In this document: positions 45,901 to 55,980 of the stretch, piece after piece
How positions within the stretch are numbered: position 1 is the first letter of the stretch
Layout: each line of letters begins with the position of its first letter
Origin: Ephydatia muelleri
Taxonomy: Eukaryota > Porifera > Demospongiae > Spongillida > Spongillidae
Direction of reading: 5' to 3'
NCBI GenBank assembly: GCA_013339895.1
Contig: JABACO010000019.1
Coordinates: 2,528,565-2,592,564 of the forward strand
DNA: 64,000 nucleotides
Notes under the pieces: generated by a model
The model's input: the letters and a program-made list of their open reading frames with translations, nothing else
Database searches by the model: none
Told to the model about the DNA's origin: nothing
Made by a program: the position numbers and the translations under genes

Positions 45901-46931
45901 ACTGAAACTTGCCCCTTTACTTTCAACTGCTCGCCAGTATACGTCCGCAGAAGGATAGATGTGTCCTGCAGTAGTGGGCGTCTCTGCTTTGGCCACAGCG
46001 CCCAGTAGGTTTTCTCGCTAATGACGGATGCTGCAGCCCCAGTGTCCACTTCCATCTCTAAGGGAGAGTCATTCAGCAAGACACGTAAGGTAACAGGTTT
46101 CCTGGATGGGTCCTGCACCGGGAATAAGGTGTATGTATCCTTCTGGCCAGAATCCAGTTCAGGTTGTTGTTGAGTTCTCTGAGGTCTTCTTTGCCTACCT
46201 CGACCCTGTGTGGGCTCCTTGTAATCACCTCTTTTGGCACGACATACCCTAGCCAGGTGTCCTTGTTTCCCACAATGGTAGCATTCAACATTTCGGCACC
46301 AACATTCTGACGCCTTGTGGCGGCCACCACAGCGGTAACAGGCATCTTGATTAGCTCGCGGCTGTGGAGCTTGAACAACGTGTACAGGTTCAGGGTCCCC
46401 CACAGGCGGCTGAATTTCCCCGGCACTCCTTTCCGCCAGCTCCGCCAACTTGGCAAGCTCGAATGCCTTGGCAAAGGTAAGATCTTTCTCTGTCAGCAAC
46501 CGACGTTGCAATCTAGAATCTCGAACGCCGCAAACAAGTCGGTCCCGCAACATATCGTCTAATGTCTCTCCGAACGAACAGTATTCGGACAGGCGCTTCA
46601 ACTCCGTCACGAACTGTGCCACTGTCTCTGCGTCCTTCTGTATTCGCGAGTTGAAGTGGAATCTCTGTACTGACACAGGAGGGGGGGGAGAGACATGTTC
46701 ACGCACCATTTTGACAAGTTGGACATACGTCTTGTCTGTTGGCTTTTCCGGTGACACTAGGTTGCGAATTAACAGGTAAGTTGGGCTACCACATACGCTT
46801 AGCAGAACTGCACGCTGTTTCTCTGCGGTAGCGACGCCATTGGCCTGGAAGAACTGCTCCAGTCGTTCGCAATAGACCACCCAATCGTCCACCGCCGGGT
46901 CAAAAGGCCCTACTGTACCCAGGAGAGCCAT
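42994..46931 (-). pseudogene. Gag-Pol of Gypsy family 3, one frameshift and one stop
   Basis: Starts at ATG 46931-46929 (MALLGTVGPFD). Gag has two zinc knuckles near residues 198-232 (CYRCGGRHKASEC and CYHCGKQGHLARVC). Protease (VDTGAAASVI), reverse transcriptase (YLDDILV) and most of RNase H follow to about 44460. There a T-run is one base short, moving the frame to 43387-44472. That block has the end of RNase H (NADGLSRLP) and integrase, with HHCC and D, D and E in HVDFAGP, SDNGSAF and NGLAEHAVQTVK. A TAA at 43387-43389 interrupts the frame before the last 120 or so codons (to 42994), which end RRSTRHHRPPDRF. The minimal damage and identical LTRs suggest a recent insertion. Confidence 0.92.
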
Positions 46932-46939
46932 GAACTTTT

Positions 46940-46952
46940 ACCCTCGTCGCCA
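46940..46952 (-). other. Primer binding site, tRNA-Ser(GCU) type
   Basis: In element orientation, TGGCGACGAGGGT begins one base after the 5' LTR. It is the same core as in family 1. Confidence 0.75.
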
Positions 46953-46953
46953 C

Positions 46954-47223
46954 TGTGAAGTACTGGAATACCCGCGCTCGTGACCCAATGACAGCCTGTT
47001 TAGGAATCAATATCAGCTTAGAGCTGCGATAAGAATCACACAGCTATAGGCACACAAATAACATCAGTTCGCGCCTTCGTCCATCCGTAAGGTATGCCAG
47101 CCTCCAAATGATCTGGTCTTCCTCTGCTCAGCGGTAGCTTTAAGTACCTCCGATAAATCTTCTAGAATGTTCTCAAGGGTTAAACTAGGCAATTACAATT
47201 ACACAATAAATGACAATACTACA
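46954..47223 (-). repeat. 5' LTR of Gypsy family 3
   Basis: 270 bp, the same sequence as the 3' LTR at 42713-42982, adjoining the CCCGC duplication at 47224. Confidence 0.95.
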
Positions 47224-47538
47224 CCCGCGCTTGGTTGAATTTCTTCACTTTGACATTCAGAGCAGTGGGCAGAAATCCCATTGCGTCAATACCATTTCCA
47301 GCCTTCGCCATGCTATGTTTTAATTAAACAGTCGGATTCCCCTTGTCCGTTCCAGTTCTAAGTCGGCCGTTAGTCGCCTGCCGAATAGCCACCGACCACG
47401 AGGGACGGCGACCAAGCTGCGGCCGTCCACGAGGTTCGGCTCCACGCTCCGGCGGCAGGACCCCCGAGAGGGCCCCGCCGCCAGCCCGCTTCGTCGACCC
47501 TCGCTTCCGACCGCAGCCCGACACACCGGCCCTTAGAG
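47224..47538 (-). pseudogene. 28S rRNA gene fragment, part 1
   Basis: On the minus strand: CTCTAAGGGC, a GC-rich variable stretch, GACTTAGAACTGG, GGGGAATCCGACTGTTTAAT, GGGATTTCTGCCCA and GAATGTCAAAGTGAAGAAAT, the standard 28S order leading to AAGCGCGGGTAAACGG at the Gypsy target. Homology stops abruptly at 47538 on this side and near 42503 on the other, so only about 520 bp of 28S is present. The ORFs seen here on both strands are by-products of GC-rich rDNA. Confidence 0.92.
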
Positions 47539-48794
47539 ACCGCGTAGAAGTTAGCCGCACATTCGATCGAGATAGCGGTTCTGTCGATGGCTCTATGTCC
47601 CAGTTGGCTTATAGAAAACACTTGCAACGTCAGGTTGTATTTGGTGCGCGAATATTAAAACAACGCTCACGCCGCTTTAATTTTATGCGCTGTGGAAACC
47701 GCTGGAATGTGCGGCTGAGGATCCTGCATGAATGAGCTAACCAGTTTAATCGATAAGGCGGCATTTTATTGAATACACACGCGCATATGACACCTACACG
47801 CAAAACGTATACTTTGAGGGGCGGGGGATTGCTCAAATACACAACGAAAAAAATTCACCCTGATACGGAACCGTTAGACTTTTACATTCCGAGTCACGGC
47901 CGATTTCGGGATTGATTCAGGACCGTAATAATTTACAGTATGAAACGGACTCGAAATGCCAAATAGGAACAGCTTGTAATTACAATATGCTACAAACCGA
48001 TAACATACCGTAACGAATACGATTACTGCTCCGTTACGAGGTGTTTACAGTCTGTACCAGTTCTAACTGCCGACTGCCAAGTCAAAAATCCGAAAGGAGA
48101 TCATATTTGTAAGTGCAGCAGCCTCACGATATTATTTCCACTATGCACAGCGCATATACATAGGAGGCAGCAGCTACGAGAGAGACCGCGAGGAGGCAAA
48201 TATGCGTTCGAACGACCTTACTGTAACTGTTTCTGCGCGAAGTCACGCAACACACACAAGGCAAACATCTACACACAGCACACATGCATACAATCTGTAG
48301 TGTAGTATCTGTATCCCGCCAATGAATTTGTATAGAAAATGACCACGAGGAAATCATTATTCATAACTAAATGAACGAATCAAAATTTGTGAAACAATGG
48401 CTGACCTCGAGTTTGTGGCTGGCCAAAGTCCTGCAAACCGTAGCGGTTTGTTTATTTTTGTTTGGTATATATGTATTAATATTATACAGTGTGTCTTTTT
48501 CTTTTCGTTTAGAGTTCTATTGTGACTTATGCAAGCGTAACCTAGACCGCCATTTTGAATCTATCAAGCATTAGTTGTTCCAGAGTTGTTCGTCGAAAGT
48601 CTCTCCCATGTATCAACGGGGCAAAACCAGCACGAAGCGAATCGCTGCTCTGAAGTGGTGGGTTACTAGTCAGTGGCGGATCCAGGAATTGGTCGCGGTT
48701 GGAGGCACAGGTGAGTGTATGGCAGCGTGTGAGGCGAAGCAGGAGGCGAAGCCGCCCCGGAGAGGGTGCTGGGCACCCCTCCCGCCCAGCTAGG
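47539..48794. other. Intergenic DNA with one hAT-type terminus
   Basis: No supported gene. CAGTGGCGGATCCAGGA at 48671-48687 looks like the end of a hAT element, followed by GC-rich sequence to about 48790. No partner terminus was found, so this is a fragment. Confidence 0.5.
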
Positions 48795-50028
48795 ATGGCT
48801 GTATTTATCCTGTACCCATTGCTTTCAGAGGGAGAGTTACAAGTTCTTGTGAAGGTACGCTATCGTACATGTTAATCACTTTATAATGACTTCTAATATT
48901 CAGGTTTTTCAAATCGCATACTGTGATTTCTTCGAGTTGTCCAAGGCTGAAGCATGGAACCAGATATGTGCAGATTTTGTTCACTCTGTTAGAGACTTCA
49001 TGTCTGAGATGCTGCAAAAGCAAAAGGTCCACTACATATTACATCTAGTTCAGTGCTTGCAAGACTTCAGACCATCATCTAGCTTCTGTACTGAGAGGTT
49101 CGGTGTTGTACACATAAAGCACCTCAGTGTATAAAATTTCGAATTCCCTATTAGGCCTGAATCCTTCAACTCTTATGTGCGGATTCAGAATATAAGCAGG
49201 CTTCTGACATCGCTGCTCATTTCTCTGCGATTGAGCACCTCCACTTTGTGAAGGCAGTTGTTACAACGACCAGATGGAAAGGTTTGTACATATTTAACTT
49301 ATGCTTGTGTGATGTAACAGTGTATCTATTGCAGTTGTGATAAAGGTCTACATGACCTTTACTAAATTCCAACGAAGTCCAGCGGTTTCTTAATTCAACT
49401 CCTAGTAAGAAATTGAATGCCCACAAGGCCATATACACTGCAGCAACAGCAAGAATGGTAGGGGTTAACATATATTCCCAATGCAGATTAACATCCTGTG
49501 TGTTTTAAAGCCATCAGGTGTTTGCGACCAGTTCCTGTTCGTGACAGTAAACATAATTGAACTTGGAGTTGAATCAACGATTGAGCAGCTTCTGCACATG
49601 GATCCACCATTTCATGTGAATGTACACCTCAGCAGCCTTTGGGATGGCAAGGTGCAGCAGTTCAAAGCTGTTGTGTTGGAACTGGTTCATACTGGGGACT
49701 ACATAAAACTGCAACCACCTTTCTGTGAGGTAAGCTATTTAATATCCATCACATAACATCTCATCTTTAGTCTCCTAACCAATAGTTGAAATATGGACAG
49801 CTCCTAAGCACCATTAAGTCCGAGACTGGACACACCTCATGTCTTGTACAAGGTTTTGAGCCCATGGTGCTACCAGATGGACGGCCACTATTACATCTTT
49901 TTGACTGTCCACTCTACAACTTGTCAAGGACAATATTTTCTGTGGACAGCAGTGCCATTGTTAGACGAGTTTCAATGGTTCACAGATGTGGTTCCAGCTG
50001 CCAATGCTGGATTTGTTCAGAACATTGA
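48795..50028 (+). pseudogene. Spliced gene piece with ESFNS / FDCPL C-terminal region, copy 1
   Basis: Exon-like blocks are 48795-48854 (ending GTGAAG|GTACGC), 48904-49026 (after ATATTCAG), about 49155-49281 (PESFNSYVRIQN and later DIAAHFSAIEHLHF), about 49360-49450 (FLNSTPSKKLNAHKA), 49486-49732 (ending TGTGAG|GTAAGC) and about 49787-50028, which ends HRCGSSCQCWICSEH and stop. Most join in phase 0, but the third and fourth blocks need a frame change, so this is likely a damaged copy. The combination ESFNS, an S-x-DIA-like stretch and a final FDCPL...VSMVHRCGSSC recalls the C-terminal part of large transposon-associated proteins of the KDZ kind. That assignment is tentative. Confidence 0.45.
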
Positions 50029-50606
50029 AAGAGAACAAATGGTTACATGACTGGACAGTGACAACGTTTTGTTATAATGTGTACTGCATTGTATAACGAA
50101 TTTGAAAACATTTTATAAACATAGCACGTACATTTAGAACAGGATCCATATAAGGGCTTTACAACATGTTTACGCTCTGTAGTACAGACTGCGTCAGGGC
50201 CGTATATGGTTTGATTCGGATTGTAACCTACAGACCAAATCGGACCTTTTGCCATTCGGGAGTGTATCAGGGAGTGTAAAAATGTCTGTAAGAAGCCTGT
50301 AAACAGTTCGTTGCGGATTGTATACGGTCCTGATTCGGGAAAAAAAATTTCGTTGTGTATCATTGCTGGTCTTATATCCGCTTGCAATGAGTGTGGCCCA
50401 GTGATCCCTCTTCCTAACACCCGCGAGTGTACAACTTACATATTCATGGCGAGCAATTTCGACAAGGTGCTCGCTTGCGCAGAGAAATTTTATCATCTCT
50501 CGTATGCGCGTGTATGAGAACAAAATGCACCGACGTACCTGTAAATGTAGGAACGCACAGTAGTAGTACGGATTGCACGTGACTCAGAGTATTGCCCCAG
50601 AACTGT
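50029..50606. other. Intergenic DNA
   Basis: AT-rich, with several short motifs related to the nearby hairpin (GCCGTA-type and GATTCGG words near 50190-50340). No gene supported. Confidence 0.5.
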
Positions 50607-50722
50607 ACAGGCCGTAACGGTTGTGATTCGTTTTTCAAACGTTGGCCGTGTAGTGGAATATTATACCGAAATGCGGTACACGGCCAACTTTTGAAAAACG
50701 AATCACAACCGTTACGGCCTGT
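50607..50722. repeat. Hairpin, 46 bp arms and 24 bp loop
   Basis: The left arm 50607-50652 (ACAGGCCGTAACGGTTGTGA...) and right arm 50677-50722 are inverted complements with one mismatch. The loop is AT-rich. It lies between two converging gene pieces. Similar words (CCGTAACG, GATTCG) occur at 47870-48060 and 41490-41560, so this may be part of a dispersed family. Confidence 0.9.
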
Positions 50723-50897
50723 AAAGGTTGTGAATAGGTAGTAAGTGATTCACGTGCTTGGGGTAGTGTCGCTTCAGATCAGATATAGCGCACGTGAATC
50801 GGCTGCTTTTCAGATCGACTTCATGGGCGAATCCGGTGTGAATCAGTTATGAGTGATCATGAATAATCATAATGGCGGATATTTAGAAACCATGGCT

Positions 50898-51500
50898 TTA
50901 ATTATTATTTTTCAAGCAATAGATGTTGTTACAGTACACAGTATTAGTCCAATTATGTACAAACACAAGTCTGTTGACGGATGTATCACACCCTTCAACC
51001 ACAGCTGATGCAGTCTTCTCAACAAATGAGCAGGTCGTAGTGCACTTGTGGATCACTGACACAGCTGCACAGATAGAAGATGAAGGAATGACACAGAAGA
51101 AGTCCACCATTGTCAGCAATGGGCAGTCAAACTCATCAAGTATACAGCCTTGTGGAATAGCTGTTTCTGGTTCAAGAAGCTGGATAATACAGTAGGAGCT
51201 TTCACCAGTTCGGAAACCTCCCCAGAGTAGACCAATTTCCTGCTGTGTAAACACATGCACAGTATCACACACACAAACACACAAAACCAACACATAAATC
51301 ACATATTCAGACAACACACAGTATCACCCACACACAAAACATACAGTCTTAGTGATGAACTATTGGCTGATTTGTATAGGATAAAATCACTGATGTTGAT
51401 GAGCCCACCAGATCCATAAATGGCAGCAGAACTGGTTACACGAGTAGATGACTTAACACCGCATCCGCGAGTAATCTGGGTCACCATTTGGGGGCATTTA
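50898..51500 (-). CDS. Spliced gene 3' part with FDCPL / HKCTTTC region, copy 2
   Basis: Read leftwards. An exon within about 51345-51500 carries TRGCGVKSSTRV and GGLINISDFILYKSA. After an intron with TTTACACAG the last exon runs to TAA at 50898-50900. It contains GGFRTGESSYCIIQLLEPE, then DEFDCPLLTMVDFFCVIPSS and VSVIHKCTTTC, and ends near VFVHNWTNTVYC. It aligns with copy 1 over F-D-C-P-L, V-x-x-S-S and V-S-x-x-H-x-C-x3-C. The exact donor is unclear. The upstream part is not resolved. It is divergent from the 609-residue gene that starts at 51854. Confidence 0.5.
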
Positions 51501-51853
51501 AAAAAAAAAAGGTCCGCTAGTAATGCAGTCGTAAGCACTATATGAAATTCTAGTACAAGAACCTACTGGATTAAACTAAGAATCTATCCTGTACCAAAGG
51601 GTTTGTTGTAGAAGAGATGTACATACTTTTAATAATGCGGTTCGGTACTCAAAAAGGCATGTACAAAGTGGATTTTGAATGTTAATACGAATACTAAAAC
51701 CCTTCCCGATCACGTACTTACTTGTGCTAGAGATAAAAATCACGTTTTTATCCTTTAAACCAACGCCAATTCTCCAAACAATTGCGATGAAGCCTATGGG
51801 ACCAGTCCAAATACTGCAGTTAACTAACCACCAATAGTTAATCTACGGGATCA

Positions 51854-53745
51854 ATGGATTCTGCAGAACAGCGTCATCGTTGCAAATGCAAAGTTGGTTC
51901 ATGTCCATTGTGTGGCAGCGCATGCAAAAGGTCCGGATGTGCTTGCGATGGTGTAGAGCCTGGAGTGGCGCTTGCTCGGAGTTCTGGGCAACGAGGTCCG
52001 AAGCGACTATCGACTGGCAGCGAGCAAAGAGAAGCAGCGAAAAGGGCTAGAATTGAGATAGCAAAGGCAACAGAACTAGAGGAGCGAACCATTGGGACGG
52101 AGCCAACTATCAAACAGGTAGAAACAGTGCACGATCTATGGCAAGCGTTTGGATGGAGCCAAGCAACCAAGAAGAAGCTGCCTAACGAAGATTTGAGGAA
52201 AGGTGATGTGTTGCTAAAGGAATCAGGTTGTTCAGGATGGAGTACGATGGTTCAAAGCGTTCTTGCAGCAGTGGTTAGATGTGCTGAAATTTTGTATCCA
52301 GCAAACTCTGACTCCCTATTAGAAGAAGTTGCCGCCAGACTTTCACAAAGCTCAAGTTCAATTACTACAAAGGATGAAAATAGAGTTACTGAAAACACAA
52401 TCATGATCATGAATGCTAGTCAGAAGCGCTCCATTCAGGCACGTGTTGCTCGTGCAATTTTGGTGAAGGGACTTCCAGGTCATCGCATACAATCTTTGAA
52501 GAGGGACGGTGTTTTCACACACAGAGAAAAGCTTCAGAAATTGAGTGCAGCAATTGGCAAGGTTGTAAAGGAAGCAAAAGGGTATTTTGCGTGCTGCAAT
52601 GATACGTTTTATATGGAGTGTGAAGGAGAGTGGGCAACTCAGAAATTGACAGGAATTGAAGAACTGACTAAAGCTGAGATAGTTTTCAATATCAGATGTT
52701 TTGCCTACAGTGGCATTGGAGATGGTGTAACATTTCACACCAGTTTGAAGACAGGCCTTTTAGGCCATGCAGCTGCAATTCCTCAGTGAATGATCTTGAA
52801 GCTGATAGTAAGGATGATGATGATGAATCTACAGATATCGGTGGTGAAGAATTGTCTGTCGATGCAAATGAGGTAGCTGATTATATATTTCATGTTGAAG
52901 GGGATGACAACGAAGTTGAAGATCAAGATGAAGGAGAAGAGAATGATGAAGATGGAATTTATAGTGAAGATGAGATTGCTCCAGCAGGATTCTCAGGCTA
53001 TGGTGAAAGTGACCTCTTAAGGGGGGCAGAATTGCTGACTGGTGCTTGCATACAGAAAAGATCTTGTCTTTCCAACATCATGGGGCCTCGTAATCAACAT
53101 AGAAGTGTTCGTAATCCACATGCAGGGCCTGGAAATGAACAGCTTATACGACAAGATATGGTGGCAGCAGCGGTACGATTTGCTAGCATTCTTATAACAA
53201 ACCACAGTGTTAACATCACAAACGGTCATTCTGAAATGGAGGAATATAATCTGGCAGCTCATTTGGAGATTTCTGAAAAAAATCATAACCATAAACACCA
53301 AGGTTGGGCTAGGCGTCCGCAGAGAGGGGCTCAGTATGGTCGAGCATACTTGGAACCATACAAGAAGGACATAAAACGGATGTTTGAGCGAGGAGCTCGT
53401 GTTTCCTCAGACAAAATGAGTCCATGTGCTATGTTAGAGGAGCTTCAGTCACTCTATCCTGGTCGCTACACCTTACCTGGGGAGAATGAAATACGTGCAG
53501 AAATTACAAAGTTGTTTGGTAGGAAGAAGGCCAGTGATGAGGACAATGCAGGTAGTGATCATGATGAGAGTGAAAATGAAGCTACAAAAGGAAGAGGAAG
53601 CAATCTACCAAAGCAGTATGTTAAACACCTAGAAGAATTGGTAGAGCGTAATCCCACAATCAAGCCTGCTGAAGCCCTGAGAAATCTGAAGGCTGCACTA
53701 TGCCTACCACATCCCTATGAACACGACAAAGCAATCAAAACCTAA
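51854..53745 (+). CDS. Cys-rich/acidic protein of 609 residues, two exons
   Basis: Exon 1 is 51854-52724, exon 2 is 52787-53745, and the intron 52725-52786 (62 nt) has GATG|GTGTAA and CCTCAG|TGAATG. Removing it restores a single frame (V-N-D-L-E at the joint). Without it the two blocks are separate ORFs overlapping by about 90 nt. The N-terminus has a Cys cluster, CKCKVGSCPLCGSACKRSGC, that could bind zinc, followed by a basic segment. The middle has helices, then a long acidic stretch (DDDDESTD and EDQDEGEENDEDG). The C-terminus has GARVSSDKMSPCAMLEELQ and LPGENEIRAEITKLFG. I know of no named family. A nuclear, transposon-derived protein is possible. Confidence 0.6.
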
Positions 53746-54125
53746 GTTAGTAGTCTAAAAAGAAAAATAAAAGTAAGAGAGAAAGCAAACATTTTGTAAA
53801 TTATGTTATCGTTATCAATGGTGTGTATGCATGTGTAGACCGATATGCTATTTTATTGAACTGAATAGTTTGCCTCGCAACATTGTGTACAGCTAGCCTG
53901 GTTCCAGTGACTGTAGGGAAGGAGTGCATTCGCAGCCAACACTGGTACAGTGACTAGTGGACTTTTATTCTATAGTATGGATTGATTTACATAAAGTACT
54001 TTTTCTGCGCTCCTATTCAATAACCAGCCGCGCTAGCGCTATATACATTTCCACCCCGATACATACAACGGTGTTGCTTGTAAAATGATTTTCTACACTA
54101 ATGACAATCCTAAAGTCACAATTTC
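53746..54125. other. Intergenic DNA between converging genes
   Basis: Holds AAATAAAAG close after the 609-residue gene's stop (about 53764), a plausible poly(A) signal. No other gene seen. Confidence 0.5.
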
Positions 54126-54886
54126 ATTTCAGTTCATATACTGTGCACTTCTGGAACATTTTGGACGAGCAAAACATCGGATGCCACTGATGTCGACCGG
54201 TCACTTGCCAGCTCGTAGATAGCATGCGGCAGACCAATGGTCCTCTCATTGAACGCATCAAATGTTGTCTCAAGAGTTGTAGTAATAGTATCCTGTGTCA
54301 GAAAAGAAAAATAATAATCAGCGGACCTTTTATATTTTAAACCTCCCCCAAATTTTGGCCGTTTTCACCCACTTTACTCGCGGACGCGGTGTTAATAGAT
54401 GGTGGCATCAACAGTGTACAGCAGCTGGTAATAGCTTGACTGAGAAGGATGGTACCACGTTCTGGGATGGCCATCTTAATGGCACCAAGTTCCAAGGCTG
54501 CTGTTGATAACTGCATGATGTAAAGCAAGTCTGAAAGTCATTTGATATCACACAGTACAGTCACATACACACCTTGCGCAGGGTTCCCTGTTGGTAAATA
54601 CACTTATCTGATTCCACATGTTTTGCCAGATATTCCGACACAACATCAGATTTATACAGTTCCACAAGTTCAGCACCAAACCTTGTTTACAGAGTAACAT
54701 GAAATACATTTTGTACACTGCATGTGTATTTAATACGTACTTGTCTGATATGCCTGAAAACAGATGTTCCGTATACTCTCTTCAACACCAAAGTTTGTGG
54801 TGATGTATTTGCTGGGAGAATGTTTGTTGGAAAAGATGTTCTTTGCACGAATAATTGAATTGAAGCTTTCACACCTTTGTTTGAAT
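54126..54886 (-). CDS. Spliced gene 3' part with an ESFNS region, copy 3
   Basis: Read leftwards. Block 1, about 54756-54886, follows AACAAAG and carries CESFNSIIRAKNIFSNKHS and NFGVEESIRNICF, ending ACAA|GTACGT. Block 2, about 54572-54683, has FGAELVELYKSDVVSEYL and ends GCGCAAG|GTGTGT. Block 3, about 54380-54512, has STAALELGAIKMAIPERG. The last, 54126-54293, follows TTCTGACACAG, starts DTITTTLETTFDAFNERT and ends PEVHSI and stop. Blocks 2-4 join in phase 0. The joint between 1 and 2 is not settled. ESFNS aligns with copy 1. The 5' side is cut off by a large hairpin starting at 54892. Confidence 0.5.
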
Positions 54887-54891
54887 AGAAT

Positions 54892-55215
54892 ACAAGATAT
54901 AAAAATCAAATATAAATAAATTGCAGATGTAGGATTTCTTAAGTACATGTATCCAATTGTGTAAAAAGTAAGCAAACAAGGGATTCTGGAATTAATTTAT
55001 GCAATTACGAATATATAATTATTACATACCTACATTTAGCATGCACGGAATCAGACGGGGTTTTATGCTAAATGTAGGTATGTAATAATTATAAATTCGT
55101 AATTGCATAAATTAATTCCAGAATCCCTTGTTTGCTTACTTTTTACACAATTGGATACATGTACTTAAGAAATCCTACATTTGCAATTTATTTATATTAA
55201 ATTTTTATATCTTGT
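54892..55215. repeat. Large hairpin, 151 bp arms and 22 bp loop
   Basis: The arms 54892-55042 and 55065-55215 are inverted complements, with loop GCACGGAATCAGACGGGGTT plus TT. A few substitutions and small indels separate the arms (for example GCAGATGTAGG versus CCTACATTTGC). It is AT-rich. It starts immediately upstream of the last recognisable exons of copy 3, within what should be its intron. Confidence 0.92.
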
Positions 55216-55742
55216 TTTATTCATTTTTTTTTTCTGCCTTAAAACGTTATATAGGGAGTACTAATATACTTTGTTGGATTATAAATTCTTATTTTCGTGA
55301 ACCTTTCCTTTCTATCTGCTGTGTTTTTAAAGCTCAGGATTGTAATTGTACAAATTGGCCTCCGAGCATTTGCGAGACTTGTTACTTTCTGGATCGTTTG
55401 CGTTAGTGGTTGTGTGCCTTTTTGGTTTCATGTGCTTGGGTAAAATATATCGCGCTCCATGCGGTACATGTCTCGTGTTTTATTATTCGAATGTATTCGT
55501 TTTCAGTTTTCCTGGCTTGTCATATATAGGCTTAGAATAGTCCTGGCATTTGTGTTATTTCTGCTTTAAAACGTAATGGATATAAACATGCTGAGTGATG
55601 AGATGATCATGTATAATTAAGCTGGAATAAAGAACTTATGTGTAAAATAATCTTAGTGATAGTAAACCGATGTGTGTTTAGAATATATAAATGAGAAATG
55701 TTGAAATGGCCTGCGTCTTCGTCTGCGTCCTTGTTCTTGTCC
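55216..55742. other. Intergenic DNA
   Basis: AT-rich with no supported coding region. It borders the 3' end of the proline-rich gene (stop at 55743-55745 on the minus strand). Confidence 0.5.
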
Positions 55743-55775
55743 TCATCTTTGGCCTCGGCCTCTCTGTGCGTGTGA
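55743..55775 (-). pseudogene. End of the proline-rich gene, beyond the Gypsy insertion
   Basis: Reading leftwards from the Gypsy target, the frame of exon 3 (58407-58631) continues for ten codons (SHAQRGRGQR) to a TGA at 55745-55743. The TSD bases CTCTA (complement of 55776-55780 and of 58407-58411) are shared by both sides. Confidence 0.55.
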
Positions 55776-55780
55776 TAGAG

Positions 55781-55911
55781 TGTGACGGATGCCGTCACCA
55801 AGAATAATTTGAATACGCATGCGCGGTTTTTGTGATAAATTGCGTGCAATACTGCTGATTAGAGAGTTGAACAGCCTGAGTGTTGACATTATATACGTGC
55901 ATTCCGTCACA
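55781..55911 (+). repeat. 5' LTR of Gypsy family 4
   Basis: 131 bp. Its own ends, TGTGACGGATG and CATTCCGTCACA, form a short inverted repeat. Confidence 0.95.
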
Positions 55912-55913
55912 TA

Positions 55914-55927
55914 TGGTGGCAGCGGTG
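55914..55927 (+). other. Primer binding site, tRNA-Leu(AAG) type
   Basis: TGGTGGCAGCGGTG lies 3 nt inside the 5' LTR boundary and is complementary to the CCA end of animal tRNA-Leu(AAG) (recalled sequence, 14 nt). Confidence 0.7.
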
Positions 55928-55980
55928 CCGGTAATTGGAACGCCAGGAAGTTTCAAGTACTCTGGCCTAGCCACGTTTTC

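Larger units (their letters stand above)
42713..47223 (-). mobile_element. Ty3/Gypsy retrotransposon, family 3 (nearly intact)
   Basis: 4511 bp with 270 bp LTRs at 42713-42982 and 46954-47223 that look identical by eye. The 5 bp target duplication CCCGC is at 42708-42712 and 47224-47228. It has a tRNA-Ser(GCU) type primer site, a purine tract complementary to CTTCTCCCCCTTT, and a long gag-pol frame with only two visible defects. It inserted into a 28S rDNA fragment. It is related to family 1 but has a complete gag with zinc knuckles. Confidence 0.95.

Noticed and set aside
47320-47735. Overlapping ORFs of 60-130 codons on both strands
   Set aside because: They lie on the GC-rich variable part of the 28S rDNA fragment.
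48671-48687. Complete hAT element starting CAGTGGCGGATCCAGGA
   Set aside because: No opposite terminus, transposase or duplication found nearby. Only an end fragment is supported.
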